NCBI GenBank assembly: GCA_013288005.1
Contig: JABDCS010000004.1
Span: forward strand, 39,956 to 103,955
Direction: 5' to 3'
Origin: Chlamydiota bacterium
GTDB lineage: Bacteria; Chlamydiota; Chlamydiia; Chlamydiales; Rhabdochlamydiaceae
Length of the DNA stretch: 64,000 nucleotides
A program made the position numbers and the translations under genes. Below, piece by piece: positions 17,412 through 26,293 of this stretch. Positions within the stretch are counted from its first letter, which is position 1. Every line of letters starts with the position of its first letter. The notes under the pieces are model-generated. The model ran no database searches. It was given only the letters and a program-made list of their open reading frames with translations, and had not been told where the DNA came from.

Positions 17412-17570
17412 ATGTATAAGAAATTTCTTCTTCGCGAGTGGATTGGCATAGCAATTATTCTGGGGGCTATTCTTACTACTTTCATTGTTACGAAAATTTC
17501 AGAAAAAAGAGTTTACAAAATTCTGAAATCAGTAAACGCGGATACACTCCCCTTGCAAGCAAAAAAATGA
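17412..17570 (+). CDS. Possible 52-residue single-pass membrane peptide
   Basis: Short open frame starting MYKKFLLREW, then an apolar core IGIAIILGAILTTFIV (residues 11-26) and a basic tail (TKISEKRVYKILK). The positive-inside pattern and one clean transmembrane segment look like a real small membrane protein, but no strong ribosome-binding site precedes the ATG. It lies in a 578-base gap between the Inc-like genes and rplC; the remaining 17571-17893 stretch shows no gene and presumably carries the promoter and leader of the ribosomal operon. Confidence 0.4.
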   Translation: MYKKFLLREWIGIAIILGAILTTFIVTKISEKRVYKILKSVNADTLPLQAKK

Positions 17571-17893
17571 TTGTGCTCAATGAGAGGACGGTCTCATATT
17601 CTTGAGAGAAAGTTGGTTTTTTCTAAGCCAAATCCTGAAGAATTTGCAGGTAGAATTCTTTGCTTTTCTTGGAGAATTTACTAATTTTTAAATTTTCGTT
17701 GTGAGAAATTCAAATGGTTTGCTAATCTCACCGCTTTGATCTTCACGGAAGGTCAGGCGATAAGAAGAGTGTGGCTCCAATCTACAGCCACAAAGACCTT
17801 ATCTTTAGCATTTCATACAAAATTCATTCTCGCCAGTTCGGCAGTTTGGAAAAGTAGCAGTGCAGTAGAGTTAATCCGATCGAAAGGTGTTTT

Positions 17894-18553
17894 ATGACTC
17901 TAAGACTAATGGGTATAAAAAAAGGGATGGCTCGTCTTTTTGATAAGGACGGCAATCTTATTGTGTGCACCGTCATTTTCACCGAGCCTAATATTGTTTC
18001 ACAGATTAAACGCGTGGAAAAAGATGGCTACAATGCAGTTCAATTGTCAGCTGTTAAAGTTAAGCCGGCAAAAGTGCGGAATGTCACTAAGCCTTTAAAA
18101 GGCCATTTTAAAAAAGCTGGAATTGAACCTCGCCGCCATCTGGCGGAATCTCGAATTGAGAATCCAGAAAAGTTTCAGCTAGGTCAGGAAGTAAGTGTAT
18201 CTTACTTTACCGACTGTCCATCGGTCGATGTGGCTGGACAATCCAAGGGTAAGGGGCACCAAGGTGTAATGAAACGTCACAATTTTGCTGGCGGACCTGC
18301 AGCTCATGGATCTGGTTTTCATCGCCATGGTGGATCTTGTGGTATGCGTTCAACTCCAGGACGATGTTTGCCTGGTCAGAAAAAATCAGGCCATATGGGT
18401 GATGAGCGAGTCACGGTGCAAAGCTTGCGCGTTGTGCAGATCGACGAAGCCAACAATTTAATCGTTGTTGAAGGAGCTATCCCAGGTTCTCGCGGTGGTC
18501 TTGTGTATATCACAAAAGCCGTTAAGAAACAGCAAAAGCAACTGAAAAAATGA
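17894..18553 (+). CDS. rplC: 50S ribosomal protein L3
   Basis: Early 23S rRNA-binding protein whose loop reaches the peptidyl transferase centre; 219 residues. The signature MKRHNFAGGPAAHGSGFHR and MRSTPGRCLPGQKKSGHMG are intact. It is the first gene of the superoperon here: rpsJ, which normally precedes it, is absent, as in Chlamydia where rpsJ sits with the str genes. GAAAGGTG precedes the ATG. Confidence 0.96.
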   Translation: MTLRLMGIKKGMARLFDKDGNLIVCTVIFTEPNIVSQIKRVEKDGYNAVQLSAVKVKPAKVRNVTKPLKGHFKKAGIEPRRHLAESRIENPEKFQLGQEVSVSYFTDCPSVDVAGQSKGKGHQGVMKRHNFAGGPAAHGSGFHRHGGSCGMRSTPGRCLPGQKKSGHMGDERVTVQSLRVVQIDEANNLIVVEGAIPGSRGGLVYITKAVKKQQKQLKK

Positions 18554-18570
18554 TAGTTGAGGAGTGATTC

Positions 18571-19242
18571 GTGGTTACGCTCAAAAAATATGATTTGACC
18601 GGAAAGGTTTTAGGCGAGGTCAAGTTGGACGATGAACTTCTCATCGGCGAAGTGCGCCAGCAATCCATAAAAGATTACCTTGTTGCTTTAAGAGCCAATG
18701 CACGTCAGTGGTCGGCCCATACTAAAACGCGACGAGAAGTTAGCCATTCTAAACAAAAGCCACATCCTCAAAAAGGGACAGGGCGAGCTCGTCAAGGCTC
18801 TTTAGCTTCACCTCAATATAAAGGTGGAGGAAGAGTATTTGGCCCAAGAGCAAAATTTGACCAACATGTTCGCATTAATAAAAAAGAACGTCGTGGTGCA
18901 ATTCGACAGTTACTCGTGGAAAAAATCCGTGAAGACAAGCTTCATGTGTTGGAATGGGATAGTTCGTTTGATCAGCCCAAGACAAAAACAGTTGCTGCTT
19001 TTCTCGAACAAACACAGTTAGCTGGTAAACGCGTGCTGTTTTTACGCAGACCTAATGAGGGTTCGGATGAAAAAATGCTAAATAGCAAAGATGCCTTTGC
19101 TCTGAGCATAAGAAACATTCCACGAACCGATTTTAGAATGCTTCAAAATATTAATGGCTACGACCTTGCTATCACACACGAAGTGGTTCTATTTAGCGAG
19201 AGTGTTGACGAACTTGTACTGATGTTGAAGGGAGGGGCATAA
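18571..19242 (+). CDS. rplD: 50S ribosomal protein L4
   Basis: Exit-tunnel protein, 223 residues. The extended loop KQKPHPQKGTGRARQGSLAS that lines the tunnel is clear. The start is GTG at 18571, supported by GAGGAG seven bases upstream. In E. coli L4 represses its own operon; no matching leader hairpin was recognised here. Confidence 0.95.
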   Translation: MVTLKKYDLTGKVLGEVKLDDELLIGEVRQQSIKDYLVALRANARQWSAHTKTRREVSHSKQKPHPQKGTGRARQGSLASPQYKGGGRVFGPRAKFDQHVRINKKERRGAIRQLLVEKIREDKLHVLEWDSSFDQPKTKTVAAFLEQTQLAGKRVLFLRRPNEGSDEKMLNSKDAFALSIRNIPRTDFRMLQNINGYDLAITHEVVLFSESVDELVLMLKGGA

Positions 19243-19243
19243 T

Positions 19244-19582
19244 ATGTTGAAAAAAACTCCTTATGACATTATAAAAAATCGTCGCGTAACTGAAAAGGCG
19301 CGTGTTTTCGAACAATTGCAATTTAATAGTAGCAATTCTTGCGTTAAGAAATGCGAGTCTCCAAAAGCTGTTTTCGTTGTCGACAATAAAGCCAATAAGA
19401 TTGAAATTGCTCGTGCTGTTGAAGAAATTTATGCCGACAAAAATATTAAAGTTGTCGGAGTGAATACAATCAATGTTAAGGCGAGAATGCGCTTGGTTCG
19501 CGGCCGAATGGGGAGAGTGGCAGGATTTAAAAAAGCTATTGTTACCTTCCGCCCCGGTGACAGTATCGAAGAAAAAGCGTAA
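19244..19582 (+). CDS. rplW: 50S ribosomal protein L23
   Basis: Tunnel-exit protein that docks trigger factor and SRP; 112 residues. YDIIKNRRVTEKA opens the fold, and FVVDNKANKIEIARAVE and the basic RMRLVRGRMGR loop are typical. One base separates it from rplD. A Cys-containing insert (SNSSCVKKCESPK, residues 28-40) replaces the usual short turn. Confidence 0.94.
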   Translation: MLKKTPYDIIKNRRVTEKARVFEQLQFNSSNSCVKKCESPKAVFVVDNKANKIEIARAVEEIYADKNIKVVGVNTINVKARMRLVRGRMGRVAGFKKAIVTFRPGDSIEEKA

Positions 19583-19602
19583 TGGGGGAGCTGTAGCGAC
19601 TT

Positions 19603-20445
19603 ATGTTAAAAAAATTCCGTCCTATAACACCGGGACAACGAGAGCTAATTCTTTCCACTAACGATGAGCTAACTCGTGTAGGGGCTTCGAAAAGAGCTAC
19701 TGTAAAGCCCGAAAAATCTTTGCTCGTAAAAAAACGTCGCACAAATGGTCGTAATCATCACGGTCACGTAACATGTCGCCACAGAGGCGGTGCCCATAAG
19801 CGATTTTATCGTCTTATAGATTTTAGACGAGACAAGGATAAAATTGTTGCGAAGGTAGCCTCGATTGAATACGACCCAAACCGTACAGCCCATATTGCAT
19901 TGCTAAATTATGCTGACGGAGAAAAACGTTACATAATAGCACCTCAAGGTTTGAAGGCAGGCGACACTGTGCAATCAGGACGTGAAGCACCATTTCATGT
20001 CGGATGCACAATGCCCATGAGATTTATGCCGCTTGGTTCTGTTATTCACAACATCGAGCTACAACCAGGCCGCGGCGCAAAATTAGTACGCTCTGCAGGG
20101 CTTTCAGCACAACTTATGGCGCGAAGTGGTGGTTACATCACTCTTAAGATGCCATCGGGTGAAGTGCGGATGGTCAATGAGGATTGCAAAGCCACATTTG
20201 GCGCTGTCTCCAATGCCGAACGCAACTTGCGGGTAGAAGGTAAAGCTGGAAGAATGCGTTGGAAAGGATTTCGACCTACAGTTCGCGGTACTGCAATGAA
20301 CCCGGTTGACCATCCACATGGTGGAGGCGAAGGAAAACATAATGGTTATCTGCCTCAAACACCATGGGCTATGTTTACAAAAGGGTACCGCACCCGCTGT
20401 AAGAAAAAGACAACGAAGTGGATCATTAAGGATCGGAGAAAATAG
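19603..20445 (+). CDS. rplB: 50S ribosomal protein L2
   Basis: Core 23S-binding protein near the peptidyl transferase centre, 280 residues. [14 protein letters not shown] at the N-terminus, [19 protein letters not shown], and the [16 protein letters not shown] loop with the conserved His are present. The N-terminus contains a [15 protein letters not shown] stretch as in other L2 proteins. It is followed by rpsS after 8 bases. Confidence 0.96.
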   Translation: MLKKFRPITPGQRELILSTNDELTRVGASKRATVKPEKSLLVKKRRTNGRNHHGHVTCRHRGGAHKRFYRLIDFRRDKDKIVAKVASIEYDPNRTAHIALLNYADGEKRYIIAPQGLKAGDTVQSGREAPFHVGCTMPMRFMPLGSVIHNIELQPGRGAKLVRSAGLSAQLMARSGGYITLKMPSGEVRMVNEDCKATFGAVSNAERNLRVEGKAGRMRWKGFRPTVRGTAMNPVDHPHGGGEGKHNGYLPQTPWAMFTKGYRTRCKKKTTKWIIKDRRK

Positions 20446-20453
20446 GGTTACTC

Positions 20454-20750
20454 ATGGCTAGATCATTAAAAAAAGGTCCTTTTGTCGATTACTTTCTCCA
20501 AGAGAAAATAGACAAGATGAACAAAGCTGGCACTAAGAAAGCAATAAAGACCTATTCTAGAAGGTCAATGATCCTTCCTGAAATGGTAGGATTTACTTTT
20601 GAAGTTCACAACGGCCGTAAGTTCATAAGTGTTTTTGTTTCCGAAAATATGGTAGGCCATCGTTTGGGTGAATTTTCTCCAACGCGAGTATTTAAGGGTC
20701 ACGGATCCAAAAAGATTGCTGAGTCTGGACAATCGAAACCTGGTGGATGA
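20454..20750 (+). CDS. rpsS: 30S ribosomal protein S19
   Basis: Head protein of the 30S subunit contacting S13 and the A-site finger; 98 residues. [18 protein letters not shown] and [17 protein letters not shown] are the family signatures. The C-terminal tail is slightly extended ([10 protein letters not shown]). Confidence 0.95.
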   Translation: MARSLKKGPFVDYFLQEKIDKMNKAGTKKAIKTYSRRSMILPEMVGFTFEVHNGRKFISVFVSENMVGHRLGEFSPTRVFKGHGSKKIAESGQSKPGG

Positions 20751-20762
20751 GGAATATAAACC

Positions 20763-21098
20763 ATGCAAGAAGCAAGAGCTCTCACAAAAAATATTAGAAT
20801 TCCACCGCGTAAGGCACGTCTCGCAGCAGATCTTATACGTAATCTCCCTGTGGAAGAAGCCGCTGTATTGTTAGGATTTTCTCAGCTTAAAGCAGGAAAA
20901 CTTCTTCAAAAGACGTTAAATAGCGCTGTAGCAAATGCGGAAACGCAGTTAAATATCCAGCGCAGAGATCTCGTGGTTAAAGAAGTTAGAGTAGATGCGG
21001 GATCAGTGTTAAAACGTGCGAAATCGAAAAACAAAGGTGGTCGAGTGCCTGTAATGAAGCGTACTAGCCATTTTACAGTAGTCGTCGCTGCACAATAG
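20763..21098 (+). CDS. rplV: 50S ribosomal protein L22
   Basis: Exit-tunnel protein, 111 residues. RIPPRKARLAADLIRN and NAETQLNI are the helical body. The tunnel beta-hairpin is KRAKSKNKGGRVPVMKRTSH. Confidence 0.94.
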   Translation: MQEARALTKNIRIPPRKARLAADLIRNLPVEEAAVLLGFSQLKAGKLLQKTLNSAVANAETQLNIQRRDLVVKEVRVDAGSVLKRAKSKNKGGRVPVMKRTSHFTVVVAAQ

Positions 21099-21113
21099 AT
21101 CAGGAAGGCTGAA

Positions 21114-21764
21114 ATGGGACAGAAAACATCACCAGTTGGTTTTAGACTGGTACGTAATAAAAGATGGAGATCAGTCTGGTTTGCTAATAAGCAAGAATTT
21201 GGAAATCTCCTGGGCGAAGATCATCTGATACGTGAATTTCTCATGGGCAAATCTTGTTGCTCGGGAGCTTCTCAACTCGTCATTAAGCGAATGAGCGGTA
21301 AAGTGGAAGTGACTATTCACACTGCCCGGCCTGGTATGGTTATTGGGAAAAAAGGCGCAGAGATTGATATCTTGAAAAATGAACTTTCAAAGCTCACCGG
21401 AAAAGAGATTTGGATTGAAGTAGAAGAGATTAAACGTCCAGATTTAGATGCAAAATTAGTAGCTGATGCGATTGCTAAACAGCTCGAAAGAAGAGTGCCA
21501 TTCCGTCGTATTCTTAAGAAAGCTATGCAATCCACTATGGATGCTGGTGCGGCTGGAATTAAAGTTCAAATTTCTGGAAGGGTCGGTGGAGCAGAGATCG
21601 CGCGTACCGAATGGTATAAAGAAGGACGCATTCCTCTTCATACATTACGAGCTGATATTGACTACGCACATGGACGAGCAGAAACCACATATGGATCGAT
21701 TGGCGTTAAAGTGTGGATCAATAAAGGCGAAGATCACGCGACGAAAGCTGTGGTAGGAGGATAG
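21114..21764 (+). CDS. rpsC: 30S ribosomal protein S3
   Basis: mRNA-entry protein of the 30S head, 216 residues. [15 protein letters not shown] at the N-terminus, the KH-domain loop [12 protein letters not shown], and the C-terminal [20 protein letters not shown] are intact. GGAAGG lies before the ATG. Length matches chlamydial S3 proteins. Confidence 0.95.
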   Translation: MGQKTSPVGFRLVRNKRWRSVWFANKQEFGNLLGEDHLIREFLMGKSCCSGASQLVIKRMSGKVEVTIHTARPGMVIGKKGAEIDILKNELSKLTGKEIWIEVEEIKRPDLDAKLVADAIAKQLERRVPFRRILKKAMQSTMDAGAAGIKVQISGRVGGAEIARTEWYKEGRIPLHTLRADIDYAHGRAETTYGSIGVKVWINKGEDHATKAVVGG

Positions 21765-21768
21765 GTTT

Positions 21769-22188
21769 ATGGCTTTATTGCCTAAGCGCACAAAATATAG
21801 AAAAATGCAAAAAGGCCAACACGCTGGCCTAAGTAGAGCAGCCAATTTTGTCGATTTTGGTGAGTTTGGCATGCAAGTGTTGGAACGGGGAAGAATTACG
21901 AATCATCAAATTGAAGCGTGTCGTGTTGCAATAAATCGCTATTTCAATCGAAGAGGAAAAGTGTGGATACGCATTTTCCCAGATAAATCCGTTTCAAAAA
22001 AACCGGCTGAAACTCGAATGGGTAAAGGGAAAGGAAATCCCGATCATTGGGTAGCTGTAGTAAGACCTGGTCGCGTTTTATTTGAAGTCGGCGGCGTCTC
22101 TAGAGATTTGGCACAAAATGCATTGCGTAGAGCAGCGGCAAAACTAGGCTTGAAGACGCGCTTTGTTGAAAGAGTGGAACAAGTATAG
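21769..22188 (+). CDS. rplP: 50S ribosomal protein L16
   Basis: Peptidyl-tRNA positioning protein, 139 residues. [22 protein letters not shown]-type motif ([17 protein letters not shown]) and [13 protein letters not shown] are characteristic. Only four bases separate it from rpsC, with GGAGG inside the rpsC end. Confidence 0.95.
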   Translation: MALLPKRTKYRKMQKGQHAGLSRAANFVDFGEFGMQVLERGRITNHQIEACRVAINRYFNRRGKVWIRIFPDKSVSKKPAETRMGKGKGNPDHWVAVVRPGRVLFEVGGVSRDLAQNALRRAAAKLGLKTRFVERVEQV

Positions 22189-22195
22189 GGCCTTT

Positions 22196-22402
22196 ATGAA
22201 AAATCAAGAAGCTTTGAAAGACAAAAGCGTGGAAGAATTAAAATCACTTTATTCTGAAATTAATAAAGAGATTTTTCAATTGAAAAATGATTTGGCCGTA
22301 TCGCGCAAGCTTGATAAGCCTCATCTGCTCAGAATGAAGAAGAAAGAACGTGCTCGAGCGCTCACGTTTCTTAGACAAAAAAGTGGAACATTATCGCTCT
22401 AA
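22196..22402 (+). CDS. rpmC: 50S ribosomal protein L29
   Basis: Small helical-hairpin protein near the tunnel exit, 68 residues from the ATG at 22196. An in-frame upstream Met at 22163 lies inside rplP and is not used. LKDKSVEELKSLYSEINKEI and the basic MKKKERARALTFLRQK match L29. Confidence 0.9.
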   Translation: MKNQEALKDKSVEELKSLYSEINKEIFQLKNDLAVSRKLDKPHLLRMKKKERARALTFLRQKSGTLSL

Positions 22403-22411
22403 TGGAGAGAT

Positions 22412-22669
22412 ATGCAGGAATTAAGCAGAAATAGTCGTAAAGTTCGAGAGGGAGTAGTCGTCTCGAATAAGATGAAAAAAACTGTCACGGTGCGCGTCGA
22501 AAGAACAATGCGACATCCCCATTTTGAGAAGGTGATTAGTCGAGCGAAAAAATATTACGCCCATACCGAAAATGAGCAAGAAATACCCGTTGGAAAAAAA
22601 GTCCGCATTGAGGAAACACGGCCTCTATCCAAGCTGAAGCGTTGGAGAGTTGTGGAAGTACTTGTGTAA
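22412..22669 (+). CDS. rpsQ: 30S ribosomal protein S17
   Basis: Primary 16S rRNA-binding OB-fold protein, 85 residues. [20 protein letters not shown] and [20 protein letters not shown] are diagnostic. GGAGAGAT precedes the ATG. Confidence 0.94.
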   Translation: MQELSRNSRKVREGVVVSNKMKKTVTVRVERTMRHPHFEKVISRAKKYYAHTENEQEIPVGKKVRIEETRPLSKLKRWRVVEVLV

Positions 22670-22691
22670 GCGGAAGTAAACGGAGCAAAAA

Positions 22692-23060
22692 ATGATTCAG
22701 CAAGAAACAGAATTAGAAGTAGCAGATAACACCGGCGCAAAACGTGTGTTGTGTTTCAAAGTTTTGAAAGGGTCAAAGAGAAGATACGCCAGGACTGGTG
22801 ATGTTATCATTTGTTCCGTAAAAGAAGCAGACCCGAAAGGCGCTGTGAAAAAAGGCGATGTTGTAAAAGCGGTTATCGTACGTACAAAAAGTTATATTCG
22901 CCGAAGAGATGGCTCCTTCCTGCGTTTCTACGACAACAGCTGTGTGATTATCGACGATAAAGATAATCCAAAAGGAACAAGGATTTTTGGACCCGTCGCT
23001 CGCGAAGTTCGCGAAAACGGATTTATTAAAATTTCTTCTCTTGCACCCGAAGTGATTTAA
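22692..23060 (+). CDS. rplN: 50S ribosomal protein L14
   Basis: Intersubunit bridge protein, 122 residues. [20 protein letters not shown] and VVRTKS-type ([19 protein letters not shown]) followed by [11 protein letters not shown] are family signatures. Confidence 0.96.
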   Translation: MIQQETELEVADNTGAKRVLCFKVLKGSKRRYARTGDVIICSVKEADPKGAVKKGDVVKAVIVRTKSYIRRRDGSFLRFYDNSCVIIDDKDNPKGTRIFGPVAREVRENGFIKISSLAPEVI

Positions 23061-23076
23061 ATAGGACGGATTTAGC

Positions 23077-23409
23077 ATGAGTAAGTGGATAAAAAAGGGC
23101 GATAATGTCTTAATCATCGCCGGAAATGACAAAGGTAAGACCGGAACAGTTATATCCCGCGAAGGCGATCGTGTGATTGTTAAAGGGGTCAATGTTCGTA
23201 AAAAACATGCTAAGAGTAGAGACAGAAGTCAGCCCTCGAGCATTTTAGAAGTAGAGCGTCCTGTTCATATATCCAATACAGCTCTATGCGATGATCAGGG
23301 AAACAAAATTTACATGAAGAGCAGAACATTGGCGACTGGCGGGAAAGAGTTGTACTACTTAAGAGAAGATAATGAAGTTGTTTTTCGCCAACTCAGAAAA
23401 GGTTCATAA
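23077..23409 (+). CDS. rplX: 50S ribosomal protein L24
   Basis: Assembly-initiator protein, 110 residues. The KOW motif KKGDNVLIIAGNDKGKTGTV is near the N-terminus, followed by GVNVRKKHAKSRDR. Confidence 0.94.
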   Translation: MSKWIKKGDNVLIIAGNDKGKTGTVISREGDRVIVKGVNVRKKHAKSRDRSQPSSILEVERPVHISNTALCDDQGNKIYMKSRTLATGGKELYYLREDNEVVFRQLRKGS

Positions 23410-23418
23410 CGGTTAGCC

Positions 23419-23985
23419 ATGTCAAGATTACAGAAGAAATTTAAAGAAGAAATTAAAAATCAACTGAATGACAAATTTCAGTATGAAAACTCTATGTTAA
23501 TTCCCAAGCTAAATAAAATTATTATCAGCATGGGAATGGCAGAAGCAACGAAAGACAAAAATGCTATTCAAGACTGTTTGAAAGAGCTCGCTATGCTTTC
23601 GGGACAAAAAGCAATTTTAACTAAATCTAAAAAATCCATTGCCAATTTTAAGCTGCGTGAAGATCAAACAATTGGCGCCAAAGTGACATTGCGAAAAACA
23701 CGCATGTATGAATTTTTGGATCGTTTTTGCAATATCGTATCACCACGAATTCGCGACTTCCGAGGTTTTTCAAGAAAAGCAGATGGTTTGGGTAACTATT
23801 CATTAGGAATTGAGGATCAGCAGATATTTCCTGAGATCAATCTTGATGAGGTTAAGAGAACGCAAGGGATGAACATTACATTTGTGACATCTGCCACTAG
23901 TGATGAAGAATGTATCGAGTTGCTTCGGTTACTTGGACTGCCTTTCAAAGAAGAAGAAGTAAATGGTAGGAATACTAATGCATGA
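23419..23985 (+). CDS. rplE: 50S ribosomal protein L5
   Basis: 5S rRNA-binding protein of the central protuberance, 188 residues. [17 protein letters not shown], the [20 protein letters not shown] element and [20 protein letters not shown] are present. The next gene is rpsH; rpsN (S14), which sits between them in most bacteria, is absent, as in Chlamydia. The last 8 bases overlap rpsH. Confidence 0.95.
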   Translation: MSRLQKKFKEEIKNQLNDKFQYENSMLIPKLNKIIISMGMAEATKDKNAIQDCLKELAMLSGQKAILTKSKKSIANFKLREDQTIGAKVTLRKTRMYEFLDRFCNIVSPRIRDFRGFSRKADGLGNYSLGIEDQQIFPEINLDEVKRTQGMNITFVTSATSDEECIELLRLLGLPFKEEEVNGRNTNA

Positions 23986-24364
23986 TTCAATAGCTGACTT
24001 ATTGACTAGGATAAGAAACGGTAAACTAGCAAAACACCGCTATGTTGATTTTCGCCCTAGTAAGATCAAAATCAATATCGTTAAGGTGCTCCAAGCCCAG
24101 GGATTTGTTGATGACTACCTGGTTAATGAAGAAAAGGGTGAAGCGCGGGTATTTCTTCGCTATGTAGCGGGGCGTGAAGCCGTAATTCAAGGACTTAAAA
24201 GAATGTCCTCACCTGGATTACGTCGATACGTTAGTTATAAACAGATACCTAAAGTCCTTGGTGGAATGGGGACAGCTATACTGTCGACTTCAGAAGGCGT
24301 TCTTGATGGCGAAACAGCACGCCAAAAGAAAGTGGGTGGTGAATTGCTCTGTTTGGTTTGGTAA
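23978..24364 (+). CDS. rpsH: 30S ribosomal protein S8
   Basis: Central-domain 16S-binding protein, 128 residues from the ATG at 23978, which has GGTAGGA just upstream and gives the normal [15 protein letters not shown] start; an in-frame Met at 23963 is rejected. The C-terminal [20 protein letters not shown] and the GGELLCLVW ending are typical. It overlaps the rplE stop. Confidence 0.94.
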   Translation: MHDSIADLLTRIRNGKLAKHRYVDFRPSKIKINIVKVLQAQGFVDDYLVNEEKGEARVFLRYVAGREAVIQGLKRMSSPGLRRYVSYKQIPKVLGGMGTAILSTSEGVLDGETARQKKVGGELLCLVW

Positions 24365-24380
24365 AGAGAGGAGATAAACG

Positions 24381-24932
24381 ATGTCACGACTGGGAAAAAG
24401 TCCTATAGTGCTACCAAAGAATGTCGAAGTAAAAACGCAAGATGGCCAGTTTGTTGTAAAAGGCCCTAAAGGAACACTTTCTTTCGTTGCCATTCCTGGA
24501 GTAAGCGTAGAAATTGATAACGAGAACAGGCTGTTTGTAAGTTGCGATGAAAAACTTCAGCCCAAAAAAACAACTCATGGACTCTACCGAGCGACCATCA
24601 ACAACATGATCATCGGGGTGAGTGCAGGTTTTGAAAAGAAATTACTGCTTATTGGCGTAGGTTATCGTGCTGCGGTACAGGGTCAAAAAATTGATCTGCA
24701 AATTGGGTATTCACATCCAACACAAATTGAGATCCCCAAAGGATTGGCCGTAGAGGTCGATAAAAGCACGACCATTATTATCAAAGGTATCGATAAACAA
24801 GTTGTTGGACAATTTGCTGCCACTATCAGAGCTACTCGTCCTCCTGAGCCCTACAAAGGCAAAGGTATACGCTACGAAAAAGAATTTGTGCGTAAGAAAG
24901 CAGGGAAAGCAGCAAAAGGTAAAGGGGCCTAA
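24381..24932 (+). CDS. rplF: 50S ribosomal protein L6
   Basis: Protein at the base of the L7/L12 stalk, 183 residues. SRLGKSPIVLPKNVEV at the N-terminus and the second-repeat RPPEPYKGKGIRYEKEFVRK are family marks. AGAGGAGAT precedes the ATG. Confidence 0.95.
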   Translation: MSRLGKSPIVLPKNVEVKTQDGQFVVKGPKGTLSFVAIPGVSVEIDNENRLFVSCDEKLQPKKTTHGLYRATINNMIIGVSAGFEKKLLLIGVGYRAAVQGQKIDLQIGYSHPTQIEIPKGLAVEVDKSTTIIIKGIDKQVVGQFAATIRATRPPEPYKGKGIRYEKEFVRKKAGKAAKGKGA

Positions 24933-24951
24933 TTAAGGGAAGCCAGGATAC

Positions 24952-25323
24952 ATGGATAACACAATACTAAAGCGTAACGAAAGAAGAAAAAAACGGGCCA
25001 TGCGCGTACGCAAAGGTGTACGGGGACATGTTGCAAAGCCAAGATTGTCTGTATACAAGACAAATGCTCATATTTCTGCCCAACTCATTGATGATGAGAC
25101 GGGAAAAACGCTTGTCAGCGCAGGTACTCAACACAACGAGTTGAAAACAACTGAGTTCGGAAAAAAGAGCAAAGAAGCTGCACGACGTGTGGGTGCTCTT
25201 CTTGCAGAAAAAGCCAAATCAAAATCGATTACGACGGCTGTCTTTGATCGCGGATTTTATAAATTTCACGGAATCATTGCTGAGTTGGCCGCTGGTGCCC
25301 GCGAAGCAGGGTTGCAGGTTTAA
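24952..25323 (+). CDS. rplR: 50S ribosomal protein L18
   Basis: 5S rRNA-binding protein, 123 residues. A basic N-terminal arm (RNERRKKRAMRVRKGVRG), then RLSVYKTNAHISAQLIDDE and FDRGFYKFHGIIAELAAGAR are diagnostic. Confidence 0.95.
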   Translation: MDNTILKRNERRKKRAMRVRKGVRGHVAKPRLSVYKTNAHISAQLIDDETGKTLVSAGTQHNELKTTEFGKKSKEAARRVGALLAEKAKSKSITTAVFDRGFYKFHGIIAELAAGAREAGLQV

Positions 25324-25341
25324 GAGACAGAGGCACAAACC

Positions 25342-25848
25342 ATGGCACAACAACAGAATCGACGCCAAGAACGTGAGAGCGCAGGTTCAGAATACGAAGA
25401 AAAAGTACTCTACATTAACCGTTGTTCTAAAGTCGTTAAAGGGGGAAGGAAATTTAGTTTTTCCGCTTTGATTTTAGTAGGTGATGGTAAAGGAAAAGTC
25501 GGTTTCGGCTTTGCTAAAGCCAATGAAGTTTCTGATGCCATTCGCAAAGGCGGAGAGGCAGCGCGAAAATGTCTACTTACCTTCGAAATGGAAGGAACGA
25601 CAATTCCTCATGAAATTGTAGTGGAATGGGATGGAGCGAAAGTTTTGCTCAAGCCTGCCCGAGAAGGTACGGGTATTATCGCAGGATCAAAAGTGCGAGC
25701 CGTTCTGGAGCTAGGCGGAGTCAAGGATGTCGTCGCCAAAAGTTTAGGATCGAATAATCCACTCAATCTTGTTAGAGCTACAATCAAGGCTCTTTCTTCA
25801 TTGAGAAATCGAAAAAAATGTATGGAAGCCCGAGGATTATCAGTATGA
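25342..25848 (+). CDS. rpsE: 30S ribosomal protein S5
   Basis: Accuracy and mRNA-helicase protein of the 30S subunit, 168 residues. [19 protein letters not shown] and [15 protein letters not shown] are the double-stranded-RNA-binding N-domain, with [21 protein letters not shown] in the C-domain. The stop overlaps rplO; rpmD (L30), often found between them, is missing. Confidence 0.95.
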   Translation: MAQQQNRRQERESAGSEYEEKVLYINRCSKVVKGGRKFSFSALILVGDGKGKVGFGFAKANEVSDAIRKGGEAARKCLLTFEMEGTTIPHEIVVEWDGAKVLLKPAREGTGIIAGSKVRAVLELGGVKDVVAKSLGSNNPLNLVRATIKALSSLRNRKKCMEARGLSV

Positions 25849-26276
25849 TGACACTGAATTCCCTAAAAAATACCACTCGACCCAAGCAAAAGAATCAGCG
25901 CGTTGGCCGCGGATGTGGATCGCGCAGAGGAAAAACATGCTGTCGTGGTGTTAAAGGTGATAAGTCGCGATCAGGCTATACACGTCGTTATGGGCAAGAA
26001 GGGGGACAGCTTCCTCTCTTTAGAAAACTTCCTGCAAGAGGTTTCCCCAATGGACGTTTTGCTAAAAACGTTGCTTCTATAAATCTTTGCCTCCTTGAAA
26101 AGCTATATAAGGATGGTGAAGTTGTTAGCACTGAATCATTAAGAGAAAAAAATATCCTTAGCAGGAAAGCGGCTAAAGACTTTAAAATTCTTGGTGTAGG
26201 TAAGTTAACAAAAAATCTGACATTTGCCGAAGGCATAAAATTTTCAGAAGCCGCGCGTAAGCAATTAGGTAAATAA
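25845..26276 (+). CDS. rplO: 50S ribosomal protein L15
   Basis: Late-assembly 50S protein, 143 residues. The ATG at 25845 is preferred because GAGGA lies eight bases upstream; the adjacent ATG at 25848 is possible, and the longer in-frame frame from 25818 lies inside rpsE. GRGCGSRRGKTCCRGVKGDK and PLFRKLPARGFPN mark L15. The GRGCGS...TCCRG loop carries Cys where Ser/Gly is common. Confidence 0.92.
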   Translation: MMTLNSLKNTTRPKQKNQRVGRGCGSRRGKTCCRGVKGDKSRSGYTRRYGQEGGQLPLFRKLPARGFPNGRFAKNVASINLCLLEKLYKDGEVVSTESLREKNILSRKAAKDFKILGVGKLTKNLTFAEGIKFSEAARKQLGK

Positions 26277-26293
26277 CCACAAGAAAAGCTGCC

